This document shows positions 19,248 through 28,661 of a DNA stretch of 64,000 nucleotides, one piece after another. The position numbers and the translations under genes are program-made. Each line of letters opens with the position of its first letter. Position 1 is the stretch's first letter. Location of the stretch: the NCBI GenBank assembly GCA_017695115.1, contig JADILV010000079.1, forward strand, positions 1 through 64,000. The letters run 5' to 3'. The notes below the pieces were generated by a model that was not told where the DNA came from, did not search any database, and saw only the letters and a list, made by a program, of their open reading frames with translations. This DNA comes from Candidatus Cryptobacteroides avicola. Its GTDB lineage: Bacteria; Bacteroidota; Bacteroidia; Bacteroidales; UBA932.

Positions 19248-19826
19248 ATGACAGGGAACCAGGAAAGACATTTTTATAAAACAGTTGAATGCCTGTATAG
19301 ACAGCGCAAGTGGCTTGTCCTGCTGGCAAATTCATATGTGCAGAATGTCGAGGCTTCTGAAGATATAGTAAACGACAGTTTCATTTCCCTGATGGAAAAT
19401 GCGGAAAAACTCGACGAGGCTGTAATGAAACAGTATCTGGTCAGTACGGTCAAGAATAAATGCCTTAACTGGCTGAAACGCCGCAACTGCGAACAGATCA
19501 TATTCAAGAATCTAAAAATCAAGGCTATAGACGCCCAGAATATAAACATCCTGGAAAATGACAGGATAGATTTCAATCTATTCAGCAGAGAAGTGATGAA
19601 CATCTGTCAGAACAGCCTGAAGAAGACAGGATATATTTCTTCGCAGATTTTTCTTGAGAGACTGAAAGGTTTGAGCTATAAGGAAATCGCACAGAAATAC
19701 AATATGACACAGAGACAAGTCACTTATGAGATTTCGAAAGTCCTGTCTATCCTGAAAGATGCGCTCAAAGATTACTTGCCTGTATTTTTGGCGCTCCTGT
19801 CTTTCCACACAACGAAATTAAATTGA
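19248..19826 (+). CDS. ECF-type RNA polymerase sigma factor
   Basis: 'NSYVQNVEASEDIVNDSFISLMENAEKL' and C-terminal HTH 'GLSYKEIAQKYNMTQRQVTYEISKVLSILKDAL'; divergent from fecR. Confidence 0.9.
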   Translation: MTGNQERHFYKTVECLYRQRKWLVLLANSYVQNVEASEDIVNDSFISLMENAEKLDEAVMKQYLVSTVKNKCLNWLKRRNCEQIIFKNLKIKAIDAQNINILENDRIDFNLFSREVMNICQNSLKKTGYISSQIFLERLKGLSYKEIAQKYNMTQRQVTYEISKVLSILKDALKDYLPVFLALLSFHTTKLN

Positions 19827-19829
19827 AAA

Positions 19830-21179
19830 TCACTCTAGCAGTTCTTTCGGAATGACGGACTCAGGGCCGGATTTGCGGGACGAGATCCTGACCTTTCCTC
19901 TGGAGCGTCTCGGTGAAATGCCGAGAGATTCAAGTTTCGCTATCTTCCTGATCACGGACTGCTGGGAATCCGACAGTTTGGACCTGGACTCGGCATACGA
20001 CTTCACGGTCCGGTCAAGGTTATCTCCGACAGCCACAAAAGCGGACATCCAGCCCTGAAGCTGCCCCATAAGTTCGGAAGCAGTCTTGTACACCTGCTCG
20101 ATATTGGCCTCCTGTTCGGCCTGCTTCCAGCTCATCTGGATCATATTAAGGACTATCACAAGAGTCATCTGACTGACTATAAGGACATTGTTGTCCTTAG
20201 CCGTCTGCCAGAGCAGCGGAGCCTCCTCGAGCATCAGACGGAAAGCCCCTTCCACCGGGATAAACATTATATTGTAGTCCACCTTACGCTTCCCGTCCGG
20301 GATATACGAAGCATAGTCCTTGGCCTTCAGTTCATCCACATGCCTGCGGACACTCTCGACATGCTCCCTGGCATATCTGTCACGGTCAGCCGCCGAACTG
20401 CTCACCATATACTTGCTGAAAGCGGTCAGACTGACCTTGGAATCCACCACGACCACAGTATCGTCAGGATAGTTTATCAGCACATCAGGAATCATGGCTG
20501 CACCGCCCTCACTTCTGATCTCATGCCCGTCAGCATCCGTTATCACCCCCTGGCTCACGAAATGCTCCCCTTCCCTCAGCCCGGCGTTCTTCAGGATATC
20601 TTTCAGTAGCATCTCCCCGAAATCGCCCTGTACCTTGGAGCGTCCGGAAAGCGCGTCGGCCAGATTCCTGGCCTCCTCCCCTACCTGGCGCGACTGCTCC
20701 ATGACAAGCCGGATAGAGGCCGAAAGTTCGGAGTTGTACTTGACAGAACTTTCATGGGATTCCTTCATGGTCCTGTCAAGCTCGGAAAAACGCTCCTTCA
20801 CAGGAGCCAGAATCTCCGAAATCCGCTCCGCGCTCTGCTCCCGGAACTCCTTGCTGTTGGCAGAAGATATCTCGGCCGCGGCCGCCCTAAACTGTTCTTT
20901 CATCGTCTCCATATCCTTCTGGTGACGGTCATTGGCAGCAGCAAGATACTGCTCGTTCATTCTCCTGATCTCATCCACGGACCTGCGGTGCATTTCCTCC
21001 GAAAGGGCCGAAGCCTTCTGCGCAGCATCCAGACTGCTCTGGAGGATAGCATTGTCCTTTTCCAGTCCCGCGATACGCCTGCCAAGATCCGACTTATCCC
21101 TGGAGAGTTTCCATAAAAGGACAATGGCGGCCAGAAGGGCCACCATTGCTATTGCAGTAATCGTTGAAGCCATTGTCAT
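19830..21179 (-). CDS. rmuC: DNA recombination protein RmuC
   Basis: Coiled-coil N-terminus and 'GDFGEMLLKDILKNAGLREGEHFVSQ...IPDVLINYPDDTVVVVDSKVSLTAFSKY'. Confidence 0.92.
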   Translation of the reverse strand: MTMASTITAIAMVALLAAIVLLWKLSRDKSDLGRRIAGLEKDNAILQSSLDAAQKASALSEEMHRRSVDEIRRMNEQYLAAANDRHQKDMETMKEQFRAAAAEISSANSKEFREQSAERISEILAPVKERFSELDRTMKESHESSVKYNSELSASIRLVMEQSRQVGEEARNLADALSGRSKVQGDFGEMLLKDILKNAGLREGEHFVSQGVITDADGHEIRSEGGAAMIPDVLINYPDDTVVVVDSKVSLTAFSKYMVSSSAADRDRYAREHVESVRRHVDELKAKDYASYIPDGKRKVDYNIMFIPVEGAFRLMLEEAPLLWQTAKDNNVLIVSQMTLVIVLNMIQMSWKQAEQEANIEQVYKTASELMGQLQGWMSAFVAVGDNLDRTVKSYAESRSKLSDSQQSVIRKIAKLESLGISPRRSRGKVRISSRKSGPESVIPKELLE

Positions 21180-21212
21180 ATTCCGGTTTTGCCGGCAAAG
21201 GTACAACAATTA

Positions 21213-21650
21213 TCAGTCATCTATCCCCATAAGGTTGAAATACCGGTCGAATGTCAGTTCAAGCCCGTAAGTGATTTTCACCTCGTACTCCCTCCTGTCT
21301 CTTGAGATTTCCCTGTACTCGGCACCTTTATAAGCGTCTTCTACATAATTCCTTATAGGCTCCGGGATCAGGTTCTTGCTGATAGTGCCGTACCTGCACT
21401 CTATGCTGGTCCATTCGCCTCTGCGGTCAAACTCCATCTTTATGCCGCTGACCATCACCACCTCATAGTTGACCTCCAGGAAATCCCTCTCCTGCTTTGC
21501 ATAGGCAAGTTTCTCCCCAGGGAAATTTGCGGTTATGAAATCACGGGCCTTTTCAGGAAGCCGGTCGAAAGAGACCGCCCTGTCATTGTCCGCAAAAACC
21601 GTAAACGAGAATGCCAGTATGGAGGCAAGGATTGTCATAATTCTTTTCAT
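21213..21650 (-). CDS. Secreted PepSY-like (putative beta-lactamase-inhibitor-like) protein
   Basis: Signal peptide then 'FDRLPEKARDFITANFPGEKLAYAKQERDFLEVNYEVVMVSGIKMEFDRRGEW'. Confidence 0.75.
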   Translation of the reverse strand: MKRIMTILASILAFSFTVFADNDRAVSFDRLPEKARDFITANFPGEKLAYAKQERDFLEVNYEVVMVSGIKMEFDRRGEWTSIECRYGTISKNLIPEPIRNYVEDAYKGAEYREISRDRREYEVKITYGLELTFDRYFNLMGIDD

Positions 21651-21730
21651 CGTATCAGTTGTTTTAAAATGTTTCGTCTGCAAAGGTACATCGGGTTTCT
21701 GAAATTAAAATGAATTACCGTACCGAACAA

Positions 21731-22999
21731 TCAGAATCCCACGATAAAGTTGTGTCTGCCGTCATAGGTATAGTCCAGCCGGAAAGAGTATCTGTCGCAT
21801 ATCGATTTGACCAGAGCCAGCCCGAGCCCCGTAGAGCCCTCCTTTTTGCCGGATCCCTGATAGAACCTGTCGAAAATCCTGTCCTTGTCAAGAGCCGGGC
21901 CGCCGTCATTCGTCACTTTCAGAGTCCTGCCTGTGACTGATATGTCCACCTCTGTCCCTGCAGGACTATGGACAAATGCGTTCTTTATAAGGTTGGAGAC
22001 AAGAATGGACGAAAGCTGCTCGTTCATTTTCACATTCAGCGCACCGTCTTCCGCCGACAGTATGTAACGCACTCCCTTATGCGCATAAATCTCGTCGAAC
22101 ATCCCGGCCGAATCTTTCACCGAAGCGACGATATCCACATCAGACACATCCATAAACTGCCCGTTGTCGATCTTGGTCATCAGAAGGAGTGTCCTGTTCA
22201 GACGGACCATCCGCTGCAAAGTCCTGTTTATCTCCATCAGGTCTTCCGCCTGCTGCTGCGTCAGAGTATCGGAATCCAGCATCATCTCTATACGCCCCGT
22301 ACATACTGCAAGCGGGGTCTGGAGCTCATGCGAGGCATTGCCGATGAACTGGTTCTGGAGTTCGTACTGTCTCTCGAACCTGTCCGCCGCTTCCTGGGTA
22401 GCCTGTGCGAGCGTCCGGAATTCGATTATGCCGGTATCGCACGGTACAGGTGCGGACTTCTTCCCTGGCACATAGGAGTTTATCCATCCGAGCAATGCTT
22501 TCAAAGGTCTGAAGTTATACTCTACCACAGCGACAGTGATGCCTATGCATGCTACCAACAGTATGAAATAGAGGAAAACCATCCATTTGAGTATGGCGCT
22601 TATCAGGTCCTGCCTCTCAAAAGACGGCACCGCCACGGTAAGTTCATAGAACGAGTCGTCATCCATGAAGATGTGATGCCTGATTCTCGCGGCTTCCGTC
22701 TCTTTCTTGTGCGCTATGAAGATCATGGCGTTTTCATACCTGATCTGCGGTACGGATGCAGCATAGTCCGGACTCACCTTATGAATATAATATGTGTTGT
22801 TCGACCCGTTGTCTATCGACGGTATCTCCACTCCGGAGAGCCATTTCATGATGATGTCCGCCGAATAGGACTCCAGCATGTCATCCGTCTCGTCTATTAT
22901 TTCCGCCTCGAGAGCCCTGAAGAAGAATATGCCCCATAAGGTCATGAACACCAGCATCAGCGCCGACAGCCAGAGAATGATCCTGTATATGAACTTCAT
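21731..22999 (-). CDS. Sensor histidine kinase
   Basis: 'QNQFIGNASHELQTPLAVCTGRIEMM' H-box and 'STGLGLALVKSICDRY' G-box. Confidence 0.95.
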   Translation of the reverse strand: MKFIYRIILWLSALMLVFMTLWGIFFFRALEAEIIDETDDMLESYSADIIMKWLSGVEIPSIDNGSNNTYYIHKVSPDYAASVPQIRYENAMIFIAHKKETEAARIRHHIFMDDDSFYELTVAVPSFERQDLISAILKWMVFLYFILLVACIGITVAVVEYNFRPLKALLGWINSYVPGKKSAPVPCDTGIIEFRTLAQATQEAADRFERQYELQNQFIGNASHELQTPLAVCTGRIEMMLDSDTLTQQQAEDLMEINRTLQRMVRLNRTLLLMTKIDNGQFMDVSDVDIVASVKDSAGMFDEIYAHKGVRYILSAEDGALNVKMNEQLSSILVSNLIKNAFVHSPAGTEVDISVTGRTLKVTNDGGPALDKDRIFDRFYQGSGKKEGSTGLGLALVKSICDRYSFRLDYTYDGRHNFIVGF

Positions 23000-23071
23000 G
23001 ATATGATCCTGTCAAAACTTCATCAACGTCAGCCTGACTGACTTATCCGTAAATTATATTGACATCCGATG

Positions 23072-23749
23072 TCATTTTTCGATCAGCTTGTAGCCGAAAC
23101 CGTAGACGGCCTTTATCTCTATGTCCGCCCCGGCTTCTACAAGTTTCCTGCGGAGGTTCTTCATCTGGGCGTAGATGAACTGGAAATTGTCCGCCTGGTC
23201 GATGTGGTCTCCCCAGACCGCCTCTGCAAGTACGGCCTTATCGACAAGATGCCCGGGCCTCTGCATGAAATACTTCAGTATGTCAAACTCTTTCTTCAGC
23301 AGAGGGACTTCTTTGCCGGCGACCATCAGACGGTTCGTCTCCGGTTCAAGGACTGCATTGCCGAAGCGGAATGCGAAATCCCCTCCGGCCTGGCTGCGGC
23401 GTGCCACACTGCGTATCCTTGCCACAAGTTCGGCGATATGGAAAGGCTTTGCAAGGTAATCGTCGGCCCCGAGTTCAAGCCCTTTTACCTTGTCATCGAT
23501 GGAATCCTTCGCCGAAATGATGATGACATTGACTTTCCTGTCCATCTTCTTTATGTGGGACAATATGTCCAGGCCGCTTCCTCCGGGAAGCATTATGTCC
23601 AGAAGGACGCAGTCGTATGTATAGACGTCCAGCTTGTCGATGGCAGAATGGTAGTCATCGGCATTTTCTATGACAAAGCCCTCCTTCCTGAGAGCCCGTG
23701 ACATCATGTCCTGCAGTCCGCTTTCGTCCTCAACGATCAGTATTTTCAT
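23072..23749 (-). CDS. OmpR-family response regulator
   Basis: 'MKILIVEDESGLQDMMSRALRKEGF', 'DCVLLDIMLPGGSGLDIL', winged-helix C-terminus. Confidence 0.96.
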   Translation of the reverse strand: MKILIVEDESGLQDMMSRALRKEGFVIENADDYHSAIDKLDVYTYDCVLLDIMLPGGSGLDILSHIKKMDRKVNVIIISAKDSIDDKVKGLELGADDYLAKPFHIAELVARIRSVARRSQAGGDFAFRFGNAVLEPETNRLMVAGKEVPLLKKEFDILKYFMQRPGHLVDKAVLAEAVWGDHIDQADNFQFIYAQMKNLRRKLVEAGADIEIKAVYGFGYKLIEK

Positions 23750-23897
23750 ATTTCCAAAAGCTTAATGTCGTTATTACAGCCTCGGCAAAAATCCGGTAAG
23801 ATTCTGAATCCAAACTGAATATCCAAATATAACAAATTCTTTTTTCTTTTAGGCTTGAAAGTTGTAACTTTGATATTTTGAATTTTACTCGCTAAGA

Positions 23898-26552
23898 ATG
23901 GACAAACGACTCTTCCTGATAGACGGGCATGCCCTTATTTTCAAAATGTACTATGCATTTCTGAAACGTCCGATGATAAACTCCAAAGGAGCGGACATGT
24001 CTATCCTTTTCGGATTCACGAAATACATTCTGGAACTCATCGAAAAAGAGAAGCCGTCCCACATGGCCGTGGCGTTCGACCCGCCTGGAGGGACCTTCCG
24101 GCATAAACTGTACCCTGAGTACAAAGGTACGAGGGAAGAGACGCCGCAGCTGGTCATAGACGCTCTCGAACCCCTTACGGAACTCTGCGGTGCCATGCAT
24201 ATACCAGTGCTGATGGTCAGCGGATACGAGGCTGACGATGTGATAGGCACAGTGGCGAAGAAAGAAGAAAAGGAAGGCTTCAAGGTCTACATGGTCACTC
24301 CCGACAAGGATTACGGGCAGCTCATAACCGACAATATCGTCCAGTACAAGCCGGGGAAAGCAGGAAGCGACAGCGAAATCATCGACAAGGATGCGGTATG
24401 CAGCAAATACGGCATCAGTTCCCCGTTGCAGGTGATAGACATGCTCACAATCTGCGGAGACGCCTCAGACAATGTTCCCGGAGTAAAGGGCGTAGGTGAA
24501 AAGGGGGCCGGCAAACTGATAGCGAAATACGGAAACGTCAGGAATATCTACGACCACCTCGACGAACTCTCGCCCAGACAGAAAGAAGCGTTCGAGGAAG
24601 CCGGGGACCATATATGGCTGAGCCGTGAACTGGTGACCATACGGACAGACGTACCTGTCGGTGCGGACGCCGAAGATATGGCTGTCAGAACGGACTACGA
24701 CCCGGTCATTGCCGATCTTTTCGACAAATACGAATTCGGTTCACTGCGGAAATACATAAGCCGGCTCGGACTTCCGGATACCGGACGCAAGACAAACGGA
24801 ATCGGATACGGCATCGTGTCACCCGATGAGATAACGGCCCTGGCCGGAAGTGCCGGAAAGTGTTCCATACGTACGGAAAGCTACGGAGACAGCATATTCT
24901 CCGGAATAAGGAAAATAAGCATAGGCGTATTCCAGGGTGAAAAGATATATGTGGCAAACGGGAGCCCTCAAGACTTTTCATCCGTCATTTCGGATCCGGC
25001 AATTGAAAAATACGGATATGACCTCAAGGGGCAGTGCAATCTGCTTGCGGAAGCAGGCATGCCACTGGAAGGGAAACTGCTTGACATAGAGCTGATGCAC
25101 TATGTGATAAACCCGGAAAAGAGCCACAAGATGTCCATCCTGGCCAAAAGCCATCTGGACATAGACCTGGACCAGACAGATCCAGGGAAACAGGAGCAGC
25201 AGACACTGTTCGATGAAGAGGAGCCTGCCTTTGCCGAAGATCAGGCGGACAAAGAAGCGGCGGTCATGGCGGTTCTGGGAGAGAAAGTCCGCAACGACCT
25301 TGCGAAATCAGGAATGTCGGGACTCTACGACCAGATAGAGGAACCTCTGATAAGAGTCCTTTCAAAAATGGAGCGTACCGGAGTGAAGGTAGACCTGAAC
25401 CAGTTGAGACAGTACGCGGCCCAGTTGAACAAAGAACTGGAAGAACGGCAGCAGACGATAAGGGAAATGGCCGGAGAGCCGGAACTTAACATCCTGTCCC
25501 CGAAGCAGATCGGCCATGTCCTGTTTGAAAAACTGGTGCTTGACCCGAAAGTCAAGGCAAAAAGCGGTGTAAGATACAGCTATTCCACTGATGAAGAAAC
25601 CCTTACAGCCCTCTCAGACAAGCATCCCATCATAGATGAAATCCTGGAATACCGGGCTGTAAAGAAACTGCTGTCGACATACATCGAACCGTTCCACAAT
25701 TTCGTATCCCAAAAGACAGGAAAGATCCACACCACTTTCAACCAGGCCCTTACCGCTACAGGAAGGCTAAGCTCGTCAAAGCCTAACCTGCAGAACATAC
25801 CGGTAAGGACAGAACGGGGGAAAGAAATACGCAAGGCGTTCGTCCCGAGCAGTCCGGACGGGATCATCCTTTCCGCAGACTATTCCCAGATCGAACTGAG
25901 GATAATGGCGCATCTGAGCCAGGACAGGCATCTTATCGATGCTTTCAGACACAATCTTGACGTCCACGCAATGACTGCGGCAAAGATATTCGGCATTGAC
26001 ATCGGAGACGTCACGTCCGACCAGAGGAGAATAGCCAAGACGGCCAATTTCGGGATAATGTACGGAATCTCTTCTTTCGGTCTGGCACAGAGGCTCAGGA
26101 TACCCAGAGCCCAGGCAAAGAAGATCATCGACGACTACTTCGCGAATTTCCCGTCCATCTCCACATATATCAAAGGTGTCATAGATTCCGCCAAAGAACT
26201 CGGATATGTCAGGACCCTGTTCGGGAGAAGAAGATACCTGCCCGACATAAACTCGAACAATGCAACGGTTCGTTCCCTCGCCGAACGGAATGCCATAAAT
26301 GCCCCTATCCAGGGAACATCCGCCGACATCATCAAAAAAGCCATGATCGAAGTGGACCGGAAAATCGAAGAAGCAGGCCTGAGAAGCAGGATGGTGCTGC
26401 AGATACACGATGAACTGGTATTCGATGCTTTCGCGGATGAAGCCGAAACACTTAAAGATTTGGTAACGCGGGAAATGGAAAACGTAATCAGACTCTCAAT
26501 ACCTCTTACCGTCGAATGTAACTATGGGAAAAACTGGCTCGAAGCTCACTAA
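23898..26552 (+). CDS. polA: DNA polymerase I
   Basis: 5'-nuclease domain at the N-terminus; polymerase motifs 'ILSADYSQIELRIMAHLSQD', 'RRIAKTANFGIMYGIS', 'MVLQIHDELVFD'. Confidence 0.97.
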   Translation: MDKRLFLIDGHALIFKMYYAFLKRPMINSKGADMSILFGFTKYILELIEKEKPSHMAVAFDPPGGTFRHKLYPEYKGTREETPQLVIDALEPLTELCGAMHIPVLMVSGYEADDVIGTVAKKEEKEGFKVYMVTPDKDYGQLITDNIVQYKPGKAGSDSEIIDKDAVCSKYGISSPLQVIDMLTICGDASDNVPGVKGVGEKGAGKLIAKYGNVRNIYDHLDELSPRQKEAFEEAGDHIWLSRELVTIRTDVPVGADAEDMAVRTDYDPVIADLFDKYEFGSLRKYISRLGLPDTGRKTNGIGYGIVSPDEITALAGSAGKCSIRTESYGDSIFSGIRKISIGVFQGEKIYVANGSPQDFSSVISDPAIEKYGYDLKGQCNLLAEAGMPLEGKLLDIELMHYVINPEKSHKMSILAKSHLDIDLDQTDPGKQEQQTLFDEEEPAFAEDQADKEAAVMAVLGEKVRNDLAKSGMSGLYDQIEEPLIRVLSKMERTGVKVDLNQLRQYAAQLNKELEERQQTIREMAGEPELNILSPKQIGHVLFEKLVLDPKVKAKSGVRYSYSTDEETLTALSDKHPIIDEILEYRAVKKLLSTYIEPFHNFVSQKTGKIHTTFNQALTATGRLSSSKPNLQNIPVRTERGKEIRKAFVPSSPDGIILSADYSQIELRIMAHLSQDRHLIDAFRHNLDVHAMTAAKIFGIDIGDVTSDQRRIAKTANFGIMYGISSFGLAQRLRIPRAQAKKIIDDYFANFPSISTYIKGVIDSAKELGYVRTLFGRRRYLPDINSNNATVRSLAERNAINAPIQGTSADIIKKAMIEVDRKIEEAGLRSRMVLQIHDELVFDAFADEAETLKDLVTREMENVIRLSIPLTVECNYGKNWLEAH

Positions 26553-27123
26553 CCTTTCCGACATGGAACTGGTCGAAATGGCCCTGAAACAGGATCAGGG
26601 CGCCTTTATCGTTCTTTACACCAGGTACCACGCCGGAGTAAAGAACCATATTTCAAAATACATCATGCAAAAAGAAGATGTAGAGGACATAACTCTGGAA
26701 AGTTTCCAGAAGGCGTTCAGCCAGATAGGTTCATACAACTCCGACTACAAGTTTTCAACATGGCTCTACAGGATAGCAAGGAACACGGCTTTCGACCACA
26801 TCAGCCGCAAGGACAGGGAGAAAAGCAACCTGCCTACGACTTCCATCAGCGAAAAGCTTTCCGAGGTCAATGAAATTCCGGCGGCTTTCCACAATCCGGA
26901 AGAGGACATAATCAAGCAACAGGAATACGACAAATGGCTGGAAAATATCGAAAAGCTGAAAGACGACTACAGGACCGTAGCCCGCATGAACCTTATCGAC
27001 AATTTCGGATATAAGGAGATAGCGGAAGCCATGGACCTGCCGATAAATACCGTAAAGACAAAAATAAGGAGAGCCAAGGCACAGCTGCTCAAGATGATGG
27101 ACATTTCAGACGAGTTACTGTAA
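26524..27123 (+). CDS. RNA polymerase sigma-70 family factor
   Basis: 'EDITLESFQKAFSQIGSYNSDYKFSTWLYRIARNTAFDHISRKDR' and 'FGYKEIAEAMDLPINTVKTKIRRAKAQLLKMM'. Start at 26563 (MELVEMALK) also possible. Confidence 0.92.
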   Translation: MGKTGSKLTNLSDMELVEMALKQDQGAFIVLYTRYHAGVKNHISKYIMQKEDVEDITLESFQKAFSQIGSYNSDYKFSTWLYRIARNTAFDHISRKDREKSNLPTTSISEKLSEVNEIPAAFHNPEEDIIKQQEYDKWLENIEKLKDDYRTVARMNLIDNFGYKEIAEAMDLPINTVKTKIRRAKAQLLKMMDISDELL

Positions 27124-27189
27124 ACACTGCGGAAAATCACGGCCCGCGGCAAGCACGCATGCCAGAATCAAGAACAAAAACAGAAAATC

Positions 27190-27879
27190 ATGAATTTTAC
27201 CGATTTCGAATACGTACTCAAAGAAAAGTTTCCGGACATAAACGACAGGAAAATCGAGAAGTTCAAGCAAATGGAACCTCTCTACAAAGACTGGAACGCC
27301 AAGATAAATGTCATTTCCAGAAAGGACATAGACATGCTGTACCTGCACCACGTAGCACATTCCCTTGCCATTGCCGAATTTTTCCGGATCAATTTTCCTG
27401 GAATGTACGACGCCATGTCGGCCGAAGCCCCTGAAGGAGACGGAAAACCGGCGGCCTGCATCCTTGACGTAGGTACAGGAGGGGGATTTCCGGGAATCCC
27501 GCTGGCGATAATGTTTCCGTCAGCGCATTTCACACTGTGCGATTCAATAGGAAAAAAAATAACCGTAGCGGCAGAAATAGCAGGATCGCTCGGTCTTTCC
27601 AACGTACATACCGTCAACGCAAGGGCGGAATCAATCCCGGGAAAATTCGACTATATCGTATCGCGGGCTGTCACTTCCCTGGACAGATTCATGCCGTGGG
27701 TAAAGGGAAAATACACCCGGGGCATCGCATATCTTAAAGGCGGCGACGTCGTAGAGGAAATAGCCTCCATGACGGGAAAGTTCAGGATAAATCCAGGTTC
27801 TGTCCGCACGTGGCGCATCGATTCCTGGATGAACGACCCGTACTTCGAAGGAAAACTCGTGATATTCATCGAAGCATGA
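27190..27879 (+). CDS. rsmG: 16S rRNA (guanine527-N7)-methyltransferase
   Basis: 'ILDVGTGGGFPGIPLAIMFPSAHFTLCDSIGKKITV', 'VNARAESIPGKFDYIVSRAVTSLDRF'. Confidence 0.95.
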   Translation: MNFTDFEYVLKEKFPDINDRKIEKFKQMEPLYKDWNAKINVISRKDIDMLYLHHVAHSLAIAEFFRINFPGMYDAMSAEAPEGDGKPAACILDVGTGGGFPGIPLAIMFPSAHFTLCDSIGKKITVAAEIAGSLGLSNVHTVNARAESIPGKFDYIVSRAVTSLDRFMPWVKGKYTRGIAYLKGGDVVEEIASMTGKFRINPGSVRTWRIDSWMNDPYFEGKLVIFIEA

Positions 27880-27898
27880 GTTATTTTGCGGAAAATAA

Positions 27899-27929
27899 TT
27901 TGCAATTAAAACTAAAAACATTACCTTTG
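27899..27929 (+). promoter_or_regulatory. Bacteroidetes-type promoter for rpmH
   Basis: TTTG (27899-27902), 19-nt spacer, TACCTTTG (27922-27929). Confidence 0.65.
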
Positions 27930-27969
27930 CACTCCCAAAAAGTTTTTGAAAATATAAAAGCATAAAATA

Positions 27970-28122
27970 ATGAAAAGAACATTCCAACCATCACAGCGCA
28001 AGCGCCGTAACAAACATGGCTTCCGCGAGCGCATGTCTACACCTAACGGACGCCGTGTTCTGGCTGCCCGCCGCCGTCACGGACGCAAGAAACTTACTGT
28101 CTCTTCTGAAGACAGATTCTAG
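27970..28122 (+). CDS. rpmH: 50S ribosomal protein L34 (absent from the ORF track)
   Basis: Translated by hand: [50 protein letters not shown], 50 aa. Confidence 0.98.
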   Translation: MKRTFQPSQRKRRNKHGFRERMSTPNGRRVLAARRRHGRKKLTVSSEDRF

Positions 28123-28154
28123 AACAGCATCCGCAGGCAGATGCCAGTCATTTA

Positions 28155-28180
28155 CGGTCCGGTATTCCGGGCCGTTTTTT
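28155..28180 (+). terminator. Intrinsic terminator after rpmH
   Basis: CGGTCCGG-tatt-CCGGGCCG followed by TTTTTT. Confidence 0.85.
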
Positions 28181-28226
28181 ATTCATTAATTAAAGGGGAT
28201 CAGCCCCACAAAAAGAAAAGCCGGCA

Positions 28227-28661
28227 TCAACCGGCTATCACTACTGTCGCGCCTATCATGGCGGACGAACACCACAGCCACACGGCTCCTGTCTCAGGAT
28301 CGGTTTTGGTCACCTTGAATTCAAGACCTTTTTTCTTCTTGATATCCGAATATGTCGTCCATGTGACATCGCACCCGACTTCTTCCCCCACTTCACGCGG
28401 TACCCTTGAACACCTGAGCATATAGAAATCGGACATATTGTCACTGCATACGACAAATTCGCACCGGGACGGACTGTACACGGTCTGCCATCCCGACGGA
28501 TCGAATCTGTGCTCTACTTCGCCCTTTACCGTAAAACCGATCTGGCTGCTGTCAGTAAACTCCTTCTCCAGCGCAGGTCCGTCAGAAATACAGCCGGATA
28601 CGGCGACAGATACACAGAGACATACAGCCATCCGCAATACGTTCATCGACTTTACTGCCAT
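28227..28661 (-). CDS. Small lipoprotein of unknown function
   Basis: Lipobox SVAVSGC; start codon overlaps the stop of the upstream M6 protease gene. Confidence 0.6.
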   Translation of the reverse strand: MAVKSMNVLRMAVCLCVSVAVSGCISDGPALEKEFTDSSQIGFTVKGEVEHRFDPSGWQTVYSPSRCEFVVCSDNMSDFYMLRCSRVPREVGEEVGCDVTWTTYSDIKKKKGLEFKVTKTDPETGAVWLWCSSAMIGATVVIAG

